The notes: generated from the sequence alone by a model not told the origin. A stretch of DNA of 64,000 nucleotides from Ophioderma brevispina (GCA_023653785.1 JAMKCH010035930.1:62001-126000), one strand, 5' to 3'. Numbered from the stretch's first letter, positions 37,701 to 49,884 are shown. Numbers and translations: made by a program.

Positions 37701-38384
37701 CTCATCGATTATGTAGTACAACACATAATGCATAACATATTGTCGTCCCTGTCAACTGTATCCTATGCCTCAGCGTACAATTTGACCATAACACCATAGT
37801 CCCGATGAGGAACCCCGGGTACATTCACCAAGGAAAGAAAATACCCATTGGGAAAATAAAAGAAAATGTTGGCTTCCTTCTCCGATTCTATAAGATTTAC
37901 AGATAAGTTGTACATTTTGAGACAATTCAGCCGAGCAACTGCAGACTATTCCGAGCATGCGACAAAACTCTCATAGATATGACTATGGTACAATTGTACC
38001 TTGAGTTAGAATTAGAGGCAAGTGTATTTTGAATTGAAGAATTACCACAAGATGCCTCCGTCCGTTTACTCTGTCGGGTAGTTCTGTGTTAGTATTCCTT
38101 AGACTGCATACCAGGGCATCATAATACGTCAGTCTATTAGTTAATTTCCCTTTTAATTTGCATGGGCAATTCCATGTAGACAACGCTCTACGCACTTGAA
38201 CTTCAAACACGAGGGATTGAGGTACTTCCAAGTTTCTGCTTGCATTGATTGAAGCTCTAGATGAAAGAGGAATGCAATATGACATCTCACAGGTCTTTTC
38301 TAATATTCTAAGGTTTGATTAGATAACAAAAGAGCTTGAAATTAATCGATTATGTTGTACAACACATAATGCATAACACACTGT
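37701..38384 (+). repeat. Pair of 41-bp direct repeats bracketing family E copy 2
   Basis: ATCGATTATGTAGTACAACA followed by CATAATGCATAACATATTGT occurs at 37704-37743. It recurs as ATCGATTATGTTGTACAACA followed by CATAATGCATAACACACTGT at 38345-38384. The spacing is 641 bp. The repeats might be remains of terminal repeats, or a duplicated flank. Confidence 0.7.
38096..38210 (+). repeat. Dispersed repeat family E, copy 2
   Basis: Collinear with 35525-35643, 2.6 kb away and on the same strand. It includes ACGTCAGTCTATTAGTTAAT, GGGCAATTCCATGTAGACAA and CGCTCTACGCACTTGAAC. It lies inside a 100-codon minus-strand frame that is not a gene. Confidence 0.75.
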
Positions 38385-38998
38385 GGTTGCAGCCATGTAT
38401 TATTACTTCATCTGCAGTCGCTGTATCCCTTATACTGTGATTACCCCTGCAACCCCCAGTGCGGTACCCCATTGCCACCTGTTTGCTATTCAATACCTGT
38501 ATTCCCTTTGGTTTTGAGTCGCATGTTTTCGAATCACATCGTAGTGCTGTTTCTCTAGCGTCGGAGACTTTTATTTCTTGCTATGCCGTCTTCCTTTTTA
38601 AGCGTTTTAACCCTGCGGGTTTTCCTCCGTGTCTGATTTTTTTGTGTATAATATGTGCGACGCCTTGATGTATTCTTGCGCTATATTGCTGTTTATTGCT
38701 TTTATATATAACCAAGTCCATAATGCGTAAATACACTATAAAAACAATGCCTCATAAAGGTAATCGTATAAGGAGGCCCACAACAAGGCATGAGTATTTT
38801 GCGATACCACTCTTCAACGATGAAGAGCAGATACGATTGGTTTGAAAAACAAGTAACACAATACAGTGTTAATCTGTTAGCCATTTTGGAAATGAAAACT
38901 CGTACTTATTTTTTTTATTTTAGAAATTTCAGACGTATACATTTAAGAATTAATGTCAAAGTTTCTCAACACAAAGTGTACTAAAATATTCTTAAGTA

Positions 38999-39265
38999 TT
39001 CTCTTAATGCAAAAGAGTGATTTTTTTATCTTTTAGAGGGACTACAGAGTAGACTCTGAAAAAATGAAATTTCAGTTCTTTCAAAGAACATTTTTGATCA
39101 CTTAAAAATGACAATATTTTATCATTTCTTAAAATATGGAGAGTACATTTGACGCGAAAGCGGGTATTCTTCGAAAGATTTTAAATTTCACTCTTTTCGC
39201 TTTAGTCATTAATTGTAAATAAGTGAAATAAATGAGTGAAATAGACTCTTTTGCAATTAGAGAGT
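38999..39265. mobile_element. Diverged fold-back element with ACTCTTT motifs
   Basis: The ends TTCTCTTAATGCAAAAGAGT and ACTCTTTTGCAATTAGAGAG pair. AGACTC, ACTCTTT and GAGTGAAAT phrases recur inside, recalling the element at 33249, but pairing of the inner arms is weak. The family link is tentative. Confidence 0.6.
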
Positions 39266-39465
39266 GTAGTACGACAACAAAACAAAGTGATTTTTTCTCA
39301 TTGACTGTCATTTGACTGTTATGTGCTGTAAAAATCATAGTCTAGTATCTTTTTATCTTTGATTTCAGTACGCTTTTAATCTATTCTATCACACAATAAT
39401 TTTCTTTCCTAGGAAATTCACATCCCTGTATTCAAAATAGCCAACACCAAAATTCCGTATTGTGC

Positions 39466-39834
39466 TTAAAGGGTGACTCAGAGATTTCGAAATATAATTT
39501 TTTTGTGGAATAATTAAAAATAGTCAACTAGAACTAAAGATAGTAACCTAAAATGCACAATTCCAAAAGTTTGAGATGAATCGGATTTTTCGTTTTGACG
39601 CAGTAAACATTTATGTATAGTGTTACGTGCCCTAGTATATTGTGTATAACATAAATTATTCCGGATCCGGAATTTTATAACAAACTTATGATTTTCTATA
39701 TGAAGGACTTCGATATTCGGCTAAGCTATTTTACACAGTTATTAGTATATGGACAAGCATTATGCATATGAAAAAACACGGTTTGTTTGAAAATTGAGGA
39801 CGCCTTCCTCGGAAATCTCTGAGTCAACCTTTAA
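39466..39834 (+). mobile_element. TTAA-bounded TIR element, second subfamily
   Basis: The left end is TTAAAGGGTGACTCAGAGAT and the right end is ATCTCTGAGTCAACCTTTAA, again with terminal TTAA. The ends share TTAAAGG and GAGATTTC with the elements at 5985 and 31164, but the middle of the TIR and the interior differ. It is 369 bp and non-coding. Confidence 0.85.
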
Positions 39835-40575
39835 CTACAGTATAATGCCTGTTTTTCATGCATGCACAAATTGTATCCCGTTTACAAGTGAAAAAAGAAA
39901 GCTACTGGTGATTAACACTCGACTTTATTCTATACATTATAGCAATTTCAATCAAGGTATTCGCTCATGTTAATGCTCAACCATGATAATAGTGTGCGTT
40001 TCCCACAACCTGGTGCAACATCGAGTAGGTATCACAGCTTTGACGTGAGTTGAACGGCGTTGTGCTTTTGTCTTCAAAGGATCACACTTTGTAGAAAATT
40101 TACTCACTTATATCAGCTTTTTTTTTCGAAACTGATTACGAACCTTCTTGTCTGGTGCTGAAATGGTTTGATACTTGGCAACGGGGGCACAGAGCGGGGA
40201 ATATCGTTAACAATGTATCACGGGGAGCCTAAGAATTTAACAACAATCGACTTTACCCGTCCCTGCTACACTTTCATTTCACACTGGAGTTACTTTTAAC
40301 ATTTCATTACTACTTCCAAAACGAATACCAGTGGTTGAATGTGTGATATTACATAGACGTGTATTTGATATCAGTTAAACAATAGACGATCGGGTTAATA
40401 CTGCCGAAGGGTATTACTGTTAGGAAAATAACAATAGAGTTGAACAGTGATTAAAAGAATTATATATCGTATGAGACAATGTTTAGGCGCGTAAAACATG
40501 CATCACATCCAGTCATTTTCTAATATATGAAAACAATTCTGCAGTATAACTTTTGTAGAGTATTTAGACATAACA

Positions 40576-40735
40576 AGGAAAATGTATATACATTAGTACT
40601 AGTTTGGCGCATTGGCATCATAGTCTTAATCCAAGCTAACTGCTTTCAAATATGTGTCAAATGTATGCCAGTTGGAAGGTGGATTAAGACTGTGATCTAA
40701 TTGCACCAAACTATAGCACTGTAGTACATTTTCCT
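40576..40735. mobile_element. Fold-back element (160 bp)
   Basis: The outer AGGAAAATGTATATAC pairs with GTAGTACATTTTCCT, and the inner AGTTTGGCGCATTGGCATCA and TCTTAATCC pair with GGATTAAGA and TGCACCAAACT. The loop contains GCTAACTGCTTTCAAATATG. Confidence 0.85.
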
Positions 40736-42659
40736 AATTTTGCTTAAATATTCTTCAAAAGTCATACTTCAGAATTGTTTTCAATTATTAGGAGATGACT
40801 CCATAAGATGTGTATTTTATTGCGTCTAAACAATGTTTTATACAAAAGGATGCCTTTAAAAGCATTTACACGTCATTAATATTTTACAGTTTGAAGTTGA
40901 AACACAACGATACCCCATCTTTTCACATGCTCGTAGATCCTTTGGCATTTGTAAAAGTTACAGATCCACGCAAACTTGAAATGATTGCCATGAATAATGT
41001 ATACCACTTTTACCTCTCTACTGGGAGTCTGAGCTATTATTAATCACGCACATACCACCTGTTTTTCATCATTCAAACTTTGTCATTTAATGAATACCGC
41101 CAACAAATTGCTTCTCTAAATTAGGGGAACTTTAAGGCCTCTCCATAATTTATCATTTCCTCTTCACTTTGAATTTTGCAATAAAAATAAAGATTCTCTC
41201 ACTATGACGGGTGATATATTATGTTCAATTGGTTCTAATTCAAATACCATTTATCCACGTGTATAAAAGTCAATGATACTTGTTCAAATTGTGTTTATTT
41301 GACACAGATAGTATGAGCTCTCATTACTCACGTCTCACCATTAGTCGGGTCAATATTGGGGTTTGATTCAATGGTTTTGGTTGATCTTGAAATTAGTTGT
41401 TCTAAAGCTATCCATTATGAATTTCTATTCAGGTGGAGGTAAATTACAAGTCTCTAATGTTTACCCACGTCAGAAAAGGTTTGCTATTACGATGTATATT
41501 TACCACATGAAGGACTGAAATAAACACACTCCGTAAACCAAAGAAATAATCAACATTCATTGCAGATGATTTCATTGTGTACCGTTACCATTTCCTACGA
41601 CTACTGTAAAATGAATGTTTCGTTAAATAACAACGGCGCATATAGCCTATTATCCTTAAACGAAACTGATATCTGTTTATTAACATCACTTGCTCAGGTG
41701 CATATTTCACGCTAACTATTCAGTCTCTCCATCTAAACGCCTCATCTTAAGTATGAGACGGGGTGATTGAACACTGTCTTATTGAAAACACTAAGCATAA
41801 ACGGCTGGATCTTTCTAAGAATTAATATCTTCGGGGTCCGTAAACTTTGAAAGACAGCATCGTGCCAGAATTTCAACCACGCGCACCCCAATATACATAA
41901 ACACACAGCATGTTCAATGGAAATAACCTACGAAAAAAAAATAAAAAAAATAAAACATATAAATAGAACATATTCAGTGTTATACCTGCCATATCTAGCA
42001 CCTGGCAGCTAATGCAGATAGGGCCTTTTTGCACTAAACCCTCGATATTATATGTGTAAAAATAACGAAATATCACCGTTTTTTGTTGAATTCCTCAAAA
42101 GTATAACTTATACCTATCTAGGAAGACACGACTTAAAACATTTACGTCCAGTGTGCACTATAACTATGTTCTGCCCCTTAATTTGACCCTTTTTCAAATT
42201 CTATAGGGAACCTGAAGGTTTGTTTGACGTCAGACTTTTACTGGATGATAGCGCCCTCTTTCTACAGTATTTCACAATTTTCTTTTATAAACGTTAATAT
42301 ATTTCTAGAGAGTACATTAATCTTATTGGATTTTCTATATGAAAGTCAAAAATTGGATGCAGATTTCTGGACCCGTTTTCGTTTCATTTGTTCATGACAT
42401 GAACATTTTGAATGCATTTGTTGCCGCAATCGCGGAACTTTATATTTCATAGTCCACTTATAAAGATTGAGGGCGCACACAAAACAACACCGACAATAAT
42501 ATAGCAGCATCAAAGGCACGTCTTAACACACGCAGAATACACCCGCGACATATTGACTTTGTTTAATTTACAGGACTGACCAAAATATAATTGCGTCTAC
42601 TTTAACTCCATGAGTACCAAATACCGATTGGTTAAAATAGAACGAACATGATTGTTTGA
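40736..42659. other. No recognised feature
   Basis: Unique-looking. Frames of 67-77 codons have no motif. Confidence 0.55.
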
Positions 42660-42780
42660 GCCAATGAACAACATAGTAAGAATTATGGTAGGGCTGACAA
42701 GGGCTAGAGCTTAAATATTTGGAAGCTGCATTTTAACTGGTTATTGAAATGAAAACAGGATGTAAATAGCCAATCAGAAA
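42660..42780 (+). repeat. Dispersed repeat family D, copy 2
   Basis: It aligns with 27070-27190: GCCAATGAACAACATAGTAA, GGGCTGACAAGGGCTAGAGC, TTAAATATTTGG, TTTTAACTGGTTATTGAAAT and GCCAATCAGAAA. No end structure is visible. Confidence 0.6.
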
Positions 42781-45380
42781 TGCTATATGAAATGCAGATA
42801 GTGTCTGATCCAGTATGCAGAATGTTATAATATTCCGCTCCTTCGCTCTCTCGCTCTCAATCTCTTGTGAAGCACTTACACAAAAATACCCCCTCAACAG
42901 GTCACTCTATTTTAACCGCAGCTTTATTACTGCAGAAAATTCTTTCCCAAGAGTGACCGGCTAGCTTTAGATTTCATCTCGCAGCACCAGACTACTCCAA
43001 CAAAAACATCACTTTCTGGCACTTGCTTTCATTCCTTCTGCATATCGATTACGATTAGTTCTGGGAAAGTAAATATTCGACTTGACCTGATTTTTTTAGT
43101 ATGAGAGCATGTGATATATTTTAAGCATTAGGAGGATATCAACGGTATGAAATCGTGACAAGTACATGTAATGTTGTTAGACAAATAAAGATACGGAGAC
43201 ACTATTAACCATTTGGTGATGAAGGTGATTGATTGGCATTCGTCGTTTATAAAAAGAATTAGCATATAGTGCATGTCAAGTATCTCACTTTTAAATGAAG
43301 TTAGCATTATTTTTGTTATTACACAGAATTGAAATTATAAAATAATACACTAAACTGGAATTCGCCATAATGCTTGAGATATTTTGAGATTGCAGTACAT
43401 TGCATATATTTTTAAAGCAAGATTGAGAATATGCAAGTATACCAGACTACTTAAGTTACATTAAAATGGAGTAGTCTCTACATGGTACGAAAATTTCCTT
43501 ATATAGAGGTCACTTTCTAATGCGTCTTCTTTTCGTTAGACTACGTAGAGATAATAGTTATAGATATCTTCTAAATACACTTATTTCTTTCAAACTCAAT
43601 AAAAAGTCAGAATGTTTGTCGGTAATATCACTATGTAAATCTTCCACCCCGTCCGTGTAATGTAGACAAGTGTTATAATTTCATCGCTTAACACATACTA
43701 TATGGTTGTTCTCTTTTGTCCGAAATGCCGTAACACCGTCTTCCTGTCGTTATTTTCTGGAGTGAAATGAGTATCAATTACATTTCCTCTTTCTCTTGTT
43801 TTTTATCGTGAGTTTGTGACGATAAAATCTTTCCCCGAATTGTCAGTGATTACAACATGACATTCCTATTCTTCTTCGATGTCACGTAACCATACCATCT
43901 TGGAATTCTATAGGATGGGTAGATATTATAAAGGTCCGCGTTAATATAATTGCAAATAATGAACTTCTTCTTTGCCTTCTTTGGGTTCATTATTGGGCAA
44001 GTCATTGTGTTTTTTCTAATGTATAGAATATGCGTGTAACAATAATGAGATTACTTTCTTCTTCTTGACATTTTTTTTTGCTATGTTTACCTTGATCGGT
44101 TATCTTTCGATTAGAAACTTAAGTACTTCAGTAAAACATTTACGGCCTAATAACCCTGTCACCCGTTGATTTTACTTACAAAATTCAATTAGGTTCGCTG
44201 ATTGTTGTTTTCTTCTGGGCATTTTGAATTTTCCAGTTCGGACCCACTGGCAACCTTTGCTCCTGATTACGTGCCCATAATTTCTTCAACATAAAAGAAT
44301 GAGGACTTTTAAAACATCCTTTACAACAGTATTAGTAAATTGAGGTAAAAAGAGAAACCAATATTCCTCGTTCAGTTGATATAAACTATGTTAACTTCGC
44401 TATTTCCTATTTGAAAAACAGTACTAACGCGCAGTTTTAAATCGTTCTTATCCCTCGGAAAGGATCAGCAAGTTGTACGATTGGACACTTAATGATATAC
44501 TCGAGAATTGGAAACTGACTTGCAAATACTAGTGATATTAACCAAACATGACAGGGATACGTGGTAATGGCACACAGGCCGCACTGCATAAACCCTTGTA
44601 CTCGTCGGTTAACTATCGTATTACCCATTGGCACGCACATCCCCTCTCTGAACCTACCATCCATTTGATTAGAGTTGGCAGTGTAACCCCGTATTAGACG
44701 CGACAAAAAAGAGAAGTTTGTTTTCATGTGAAACATGAAGTTAATACTTTTTGAAGGATCTCAGAAACGAGTCATATTGTTTTTTTTTTAGATTGCTTCC
44801 AACCAATGTTTTCCCCATGCTCCATGAAAGGTGTAAACAAACTCTGAAAATGATAAGCATGTGTGACGAGCTATATCCCCTGCACGAATTGGTGATAAAA
44901 GTAGATTTTAAATCTTGACCAAATAGGGGACAAAAAGCGATTTAAGTTCCCATCAGCTCCCTTTAATTCCCTGCTTGATATTTTCGGCCACCTGTGTTCT
45001 ATAGTTTTTTAGAATAAAAAACATTTTTCTGCGGGGGTCATGCTACACAGATTGTCTACAGATTGTGTATATTGAACATTTGGGTCAAGGTGTGGGTACA
45101 TGTAGGCTGTGTTGCTTTGTGTTTTCCTTGTTACATTCTAACTTTGCTTATTTTATGCCTGCAATTTTACTTGTACTTCCAAATATAATTACATAACTTA
45201 CCATTTCTTTGTATAGTTTGCGCCATTTTTAGACAATTTGGCGGCTGATAAAGAATCGCTTTATTAAATAAGCTTGAAAAAAAAGACGTTTAATTTACTC
45301 TATATAAGTTAGAACAGAATGATACCCAAATTGTCAAATTTTATATATTTATTTGTGATTGAATTTGGATGCCCCTAATC
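42781..45380. other. No recognised feature
   Basis: A 99-codon minus-strand frame (44437-44736) has no recognised domain. No repeats seen. Confidence 0.5.
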
Positions 45381-46271
45381 GTGTGGGTTGGTGTGTATTC
45401 CCGTAGGATTTTCATGCGAAAATTGATTTTGTTGCTGTTTGGGTTTCAATAGGACCTAAATTGTCAGAAAATGATGGGGTGCAAATTTTCGGACTGATGC
45501 CCCCTTCTTCAAGGGGGGGAAATGTTAGTACAGGGAAAAATTTAAAATCGAGTCAAATTGTGTTTTAATGTACACTAACGCGTTCGTCTCCTCATAAGGG
45601 TTACAAAAAATATATATTTGCCTAGGTTCCAACCTTTAGTTAAAGCGGTATAGCCCCGTAATGGTTCAGGGTCAACCTGGGGGTAAATGCTCCGATGTTG
45701 TTGAAAGTGGTGTCAAATGATTCCTTGTGTCATACTGAAAAAGAAAATGCCTTTTAATTGATTTTTTGATATCACCATTGCGACATCCAGGGAAAATTCT
45801 GGTGACCCCCATCGACCATGTAGACCCTTGCGACATTTTGCTATGTAATTAGCCAACCAAATGTCACACACTGCAAAATAATACATTTCTGGATCCTGTG
45901 AGACAATACAAACAACTTATCACCAGTTTCAACAAAATCTGAGCATTGGGTAAATTTTACCCCAGGATGACCTTGAACCATTATGAGGCTATAGCGCTTT
46001 AACTAAAGGTCGGAACCTAGGCAAATATATACTTTTTCTAATCCTTATAAGGAGACGAACATGTTAGTGTACATCAAAACACAATTTGACTCGATTTTAC
46101 ATTTTTCCCTCTAGTAACATTTCCCCCCCTTGAGGAAGGGGGTAGCAGTCCGAAAATTTGCACCCCATCATTTTCTGACTGTCTGGTCCCTATTGAATGA
46201 AAAACAGCAAGAAAATCAACTTTAGCACCAAAATCCTACGGGAACTATTTCATTGACATACCAACCCACAC
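45381..46271. mobile_element. Long fold-back element (about 890 bp, arms about 340 bp)
   Basis: The outermost bases GTGTGGGTTGG and CCAACCCACAC are perfect complements. The arms then pair for about 340 bp, including CCCGTAGGATTTT, GAAAATGATGGGGTGCAAAT, CGAGTCAAATTGTGTTTTA and CCTAGGTTCCAACCTTTAGT with their complements. The loop of about 200 bp has GACCATGTAGACCCTTG. No ORF above noise is present. Confidence 0.92.
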
Positions 46272-46272
46272 T

Positions 46273-46430
46273 ATAACATTCCTAGAGGAAATTCTGACGA
46301 TCACCGCAAAAAGGGGAGGTAGCGTTATTTTTCTTGTTATATCTTGGGGAAATTCCCCCTAAAACAAGACCGTTCAATGATTTTTTTCAAAAGTGTATTT
46401 AAATGCAGTTAAGAGACGTTAGGAATATAT
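46273..46430 (+). mobile_element. MITE family A, copy 5, abutting a fold-back element
   Basis: The core GACGATCACCGCAAAAAGGG and TAGCGTTATTTTTCTTGTTA identify the family. It is closest to copy 1, sharing AAAGTGTATTTAAATGCAGT-like sequence at the 3' side. The left end meets the right end of the fold-back element at 46271. Confidence 0.85.
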
Positions 46431-46517
46431 TTTGGTTGAATACTAATGCCTATAATTTGTATAATGTAGTTAGCAAAGGCTTAGCATTGACGATTAAGTG
46501 GCCAACGTCGTCTGCAC

Positions 46518-46817
46518 GGCCGTTGGTGGATAAGGGGTTTCCTCACACAAAACTTTTTCTGGGTCAAGTTCGTCCCTGTAGTGACTCGCTGACATAGGTC
46601 AAGTAACACATCTGAGTGAGTCAAATGACTCATTTAATGAACCAAATGAGTCTTATGCTTCATTTATATCAATAAATGAGTGTAGACCATTCTGGTGTGT
46701 TATTTGACATATGCAACAGTGGATCAATACAGGGACAAGCAGATACTCATGTAAGTGAGTAATTGGACCCAGAAAAGTTTTCTGTGGTTGGAACTCCCAT
46801 AAGAAAACCACTTTCCG
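46518..46817. mobile_element. Fold-back element with TGAGTCA-type core
   Basis: Left CACAAAACTTTTTCTGGGTC pairs with right GACCCAGAAAAGTTTTCTGT. Further pairing joins GTCCCTGTA with TACAGGGAC and GTCAAGTAACACA with TGTGTTATTTGAC. The centre is rich in GAGTCA/TGACTC palindromes. It lies about 90 bp after MITE A copy 5. Confidence 0.8.
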
Positions 46818-47189
46818 GTACATTTGTTAAAATTGATGCTATATATGAGGAAGTCCTGACACGCAATAAACAATAACGAACAATACACTTTGAGTGTTAT
46901 TGTCTTAAGATAAAGACCAAATCATTGCTTTTGAAACATGATAAAATGCAATAAAATGGAACAAAGTAAAATGTTCCCGTTTCCTCGAAATATTCATCAC
47001 AAATGTTGCTATTAAAACAATCTTCTATTTTGGATATGGGTTTCTAATTCCGAATGATGTTCCCGAAGGATGCCAAGTAATTGCGCAGGATCATTTAGAT
47101 TGTCAAAGGTTAATTGACTTTTCTGGTATCATTAATTACTTATATGAATTTGCACGAGGAAAAATTAAAACTTCTGGTTAATGAAATAG

Positions 47190-47527
47190 CCATGGCCCGA
47201 TCGCTAGTAGCCTCTTCTACAAATTTTACCGGAAGTGGTCAAAATTTTGGTATCAGAACAAAGCTACTATCGTTCTCATTTACTCTGTGAAATCTCAGGG
47301 CTAAATGATGTTTTCTTTGGATATTTTGAGCGAAAAAGTGCCCCATTTTGATCGGTCTATATTAATTTTACACAGTACTCTATGGGCATAGAAAAGCGCG
47401 TTTTTAGCTCTCACACCAAAACGGATTGAAATATCGGCGCGAAACTTTACAGACGTGGTTTTGGGGTGACGGCCATTCTATCAAGATGAAAACTTCAATA
47501 TACCTAAATCGGACTATCCCCCTTTAA
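47190..47527 (+). repeat. Dispersed repeat family C, copy 2
   Basis: It matches 19427-19769 along its length, from CCATGGCCCGATCGCTAGTA to CTATCCCCCTTTAA. It lacks the CCCAGGGACCACAG phrase of copy 1 and has a small insertion (AAACTTCAATATAC) near the end. Confidence 0.8.
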
Positions 47528-47616
47528 TAAATCAATTATCTAATTAATTATTTTCATCCATATTCTTGTTGGTTGATAACCTAGTTATCTCATTAACGAG
47601 TTGGCAGATTTAGTTG

Positions 47617-47665
47617 TTTGTTTGTGTGTGTGTGTTTATTTGTGTGTATGTATGTATGTGTGTGA
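47617..47665 (+). repeat. (TG)n / (TATG)n microsatellite
   Basis: TTTGTGTGTGTGTGTTTATT then TGTGTGTATGTATGTATGTG. Confidence 0.95.
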
Positions 47666-48883
47666 AGAGAAGCATATATGAAAGTTAGATAAGTACAAGG
47701 AAAAGCAGTAACAAAATGTTTACAGAATGGTTATTAAAATATCTCTGAAAAAACATTATTCAATAGAAAACGAGTTACTTAAACTAATATCAAGCGATGT
47801 CCACTTGGCAAATACTAATAGATGATCGATTAATGTGAGATTTAAGATGGCCAAGAATAAACTGAAATACAAAATAATGTATGGCCAGAAGTGTATGCAA
47901 ATTTATAGAAAGTCGCAAATGAGCCTCATATAGAGCATAAATCCATTCCCATAAGTAAAGAACTTTGTTAGAGATTACGTTTGTGAGATTGTTATCTCCA
48001 ATGCCAAAATACAGTAACATAAAGGTAGCCGTCCTAGTATGCTGTAGGCTACGAAAAAGAATACGAAATTAAACAACGTTTAGTGGATATACGGATTAGA
48101 TTAAGCATCGTGGATAAAAAAAACATAACAACCAAAATAAAGAAAACAAAAAAACTGCTGTAAACAGCTCGTTTTGTGGTGAATTGATTCAAGTAAAAAA
48201 TTGAAATCAGCCATGTCTTGATATTTGTTGTTCTTTAAAGCGTGTGTGATTCTATTCCCAATGCAACGTCGATAGATATGAAAAAATCAGTTACAATGGA
48301 AGGTGGGAAGAACCAAAGAGGTTCTATATAGATGAGGCAAAAACGATACGTAATATTTAGAAATTAACCGTCTCGCAGTCATGTTTTGCCGGACCACAAA
48401 AGAAAAACTAGAGTACAAATAGAAGAAAGCAATGGCTGCCTCCGCTTCTTCCACATACTGTGGGTTGCCGCTTGGCATTATGTACACGTAATCCGGTTTT
48501 CTAGTGATCACAATTAATGTATGTGTTTTAGAGGAGGCCAGGTGTTAATTAAATAGTGTACCTGGATCATTGTGCTCAGATGACTCTTTTTTCTCAAAAT
48601 GCAATGCGCGCTTAGTGAAAAGAGGTATGCATTGAGGCGGTTTATTTAAATCAAGGAGAATGATTGTCATTTCATTCGTTGTGTGGCCATGGGTAGGACA
48701 AAGTTAACCCCCACAATAGCACCCAACATCCAACAACTGATATTTTGGACGGATTGTTTTATTTCGGAATGACATTATGTGGGATACAAGGCACCCAAAT
48801 GATAAGATTCCGTGCTTGCAATATTCAAAATGTCAGCGGCCCGCACGGAAACGAATGGTTTTAAATGCGTTTCACCCCCTTGG
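47666..48883. other. No recognised feature
   Basis: Unique-looking sequence between the TG repeat and MITE F copy 1. Confidence 0.55.
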
Positions 48884-49012
48884 GGAGAACCATAGACGTC
48901 TAAAGGGAACGCATAATATTACCCCTGTCTATTCAAACGCATTCTCCGTGACAGATGTTAATAGGACAGGCGTCCAGAATAGGCGTTCGTGTTAGGCGTT
49001 TATGGTTCTTCG
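48884..49012. mobile_element. Hairpin MITE family F, copy 1
   Basis: GAGAACCATAGACGTCTAA pairs with TTAGGCGTTTATGGTTCTT. The interior has AACGCATAATATTACCCCTG and AATAGGACAGGCGTCC. A second copy lies about 740 bp downstream. Confidence 0.8.
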
Positions 49013-49743
49013 CACTTCCCCATTGAACACTTATTCAAATGACAAGCATTATTCATGGCTAAGGGTTTAAAAAGTTTATGTTTAGAGGAAATTTCAAAAA
49101 ATACATATCAATATTCCAATATAAAAATATGCCACATGAGTCCAACAGCCTAATTTTTGGTCAGTAATTTTAATGGTCTCAAAATGACCCATTTGAAAAC
49201 CTACTGACTTATGTGTTATAATATATTCAGAATCTACACGAGTTGAAAGACTTAACAACAATAAAGCTTGTACATGTTATACGAAATTCGAAACATTGAT
49301 ATTTTAAGTATTGATAGTTCTAAGTAAATAACATTTCAAGAATGCTTCATAGTAGGTGTTTAGCAGTATATGTTATATAAATGGAATGTTTAAATACAAT
49401 GAAAGCTGGAGCTTTAAGGTCTACCTTTATTATTTACGTTACAGTTTGGTATGCTGTAAATGTACAACAATTCGATGGCCTTTTTATACGTTTCTCACCT
49501 GAAAATATCATCCTAAGCAACCTCATAACCATAGGTGATGCTCATTTCTCGCTTGACGTGTCAATGCTAACGAATATCAAACTGCATTATGTCCCGGGAG
49601 ACGAGATAGTCATCATGCATGGCGCAACGGTTTCTCTCTCACACATTCAAACGTGACGTTATCCGAGGCAATTATTGCTATTATGTTGTGTTTGAAAATG
49701 AATATACCGTGTGTCCCAAAAAAAACAGGCGGCATAGAATAGT

Positions 49744-49884
49744 TTTTGCGAAGAACTATGAACGTCTAACGCGTACGCCTATTCTTACGCCTACCTATTC
49801 AAAACCACACTCTTGTGACAAGATTTTGATAGACAGGTGTTAGAATAGGCGTTCGCGTTAGACGTTTATGGTTCTTTGAAACCT
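49744..49884. mobile_element. Hairpin MITE family F, copy 2
   Basis: GAAGAACTATGAACGTCTAA and CGCGTACGCCTATTCTTACG pair with TTAGAATAGGCGTTCGCGTT and AGACGTTTATGGTTCTTT. Pairing is longer than in copy 1, so this copy defines the family better. Confidence 0.85.

Noticed and set aside
49381..49656. 91-codon plus-strand frame with mixed composition
   Set aside because: The sequence looks more protein-like than most, but no domain, splice sites or similarity could be named; not called as a gene.
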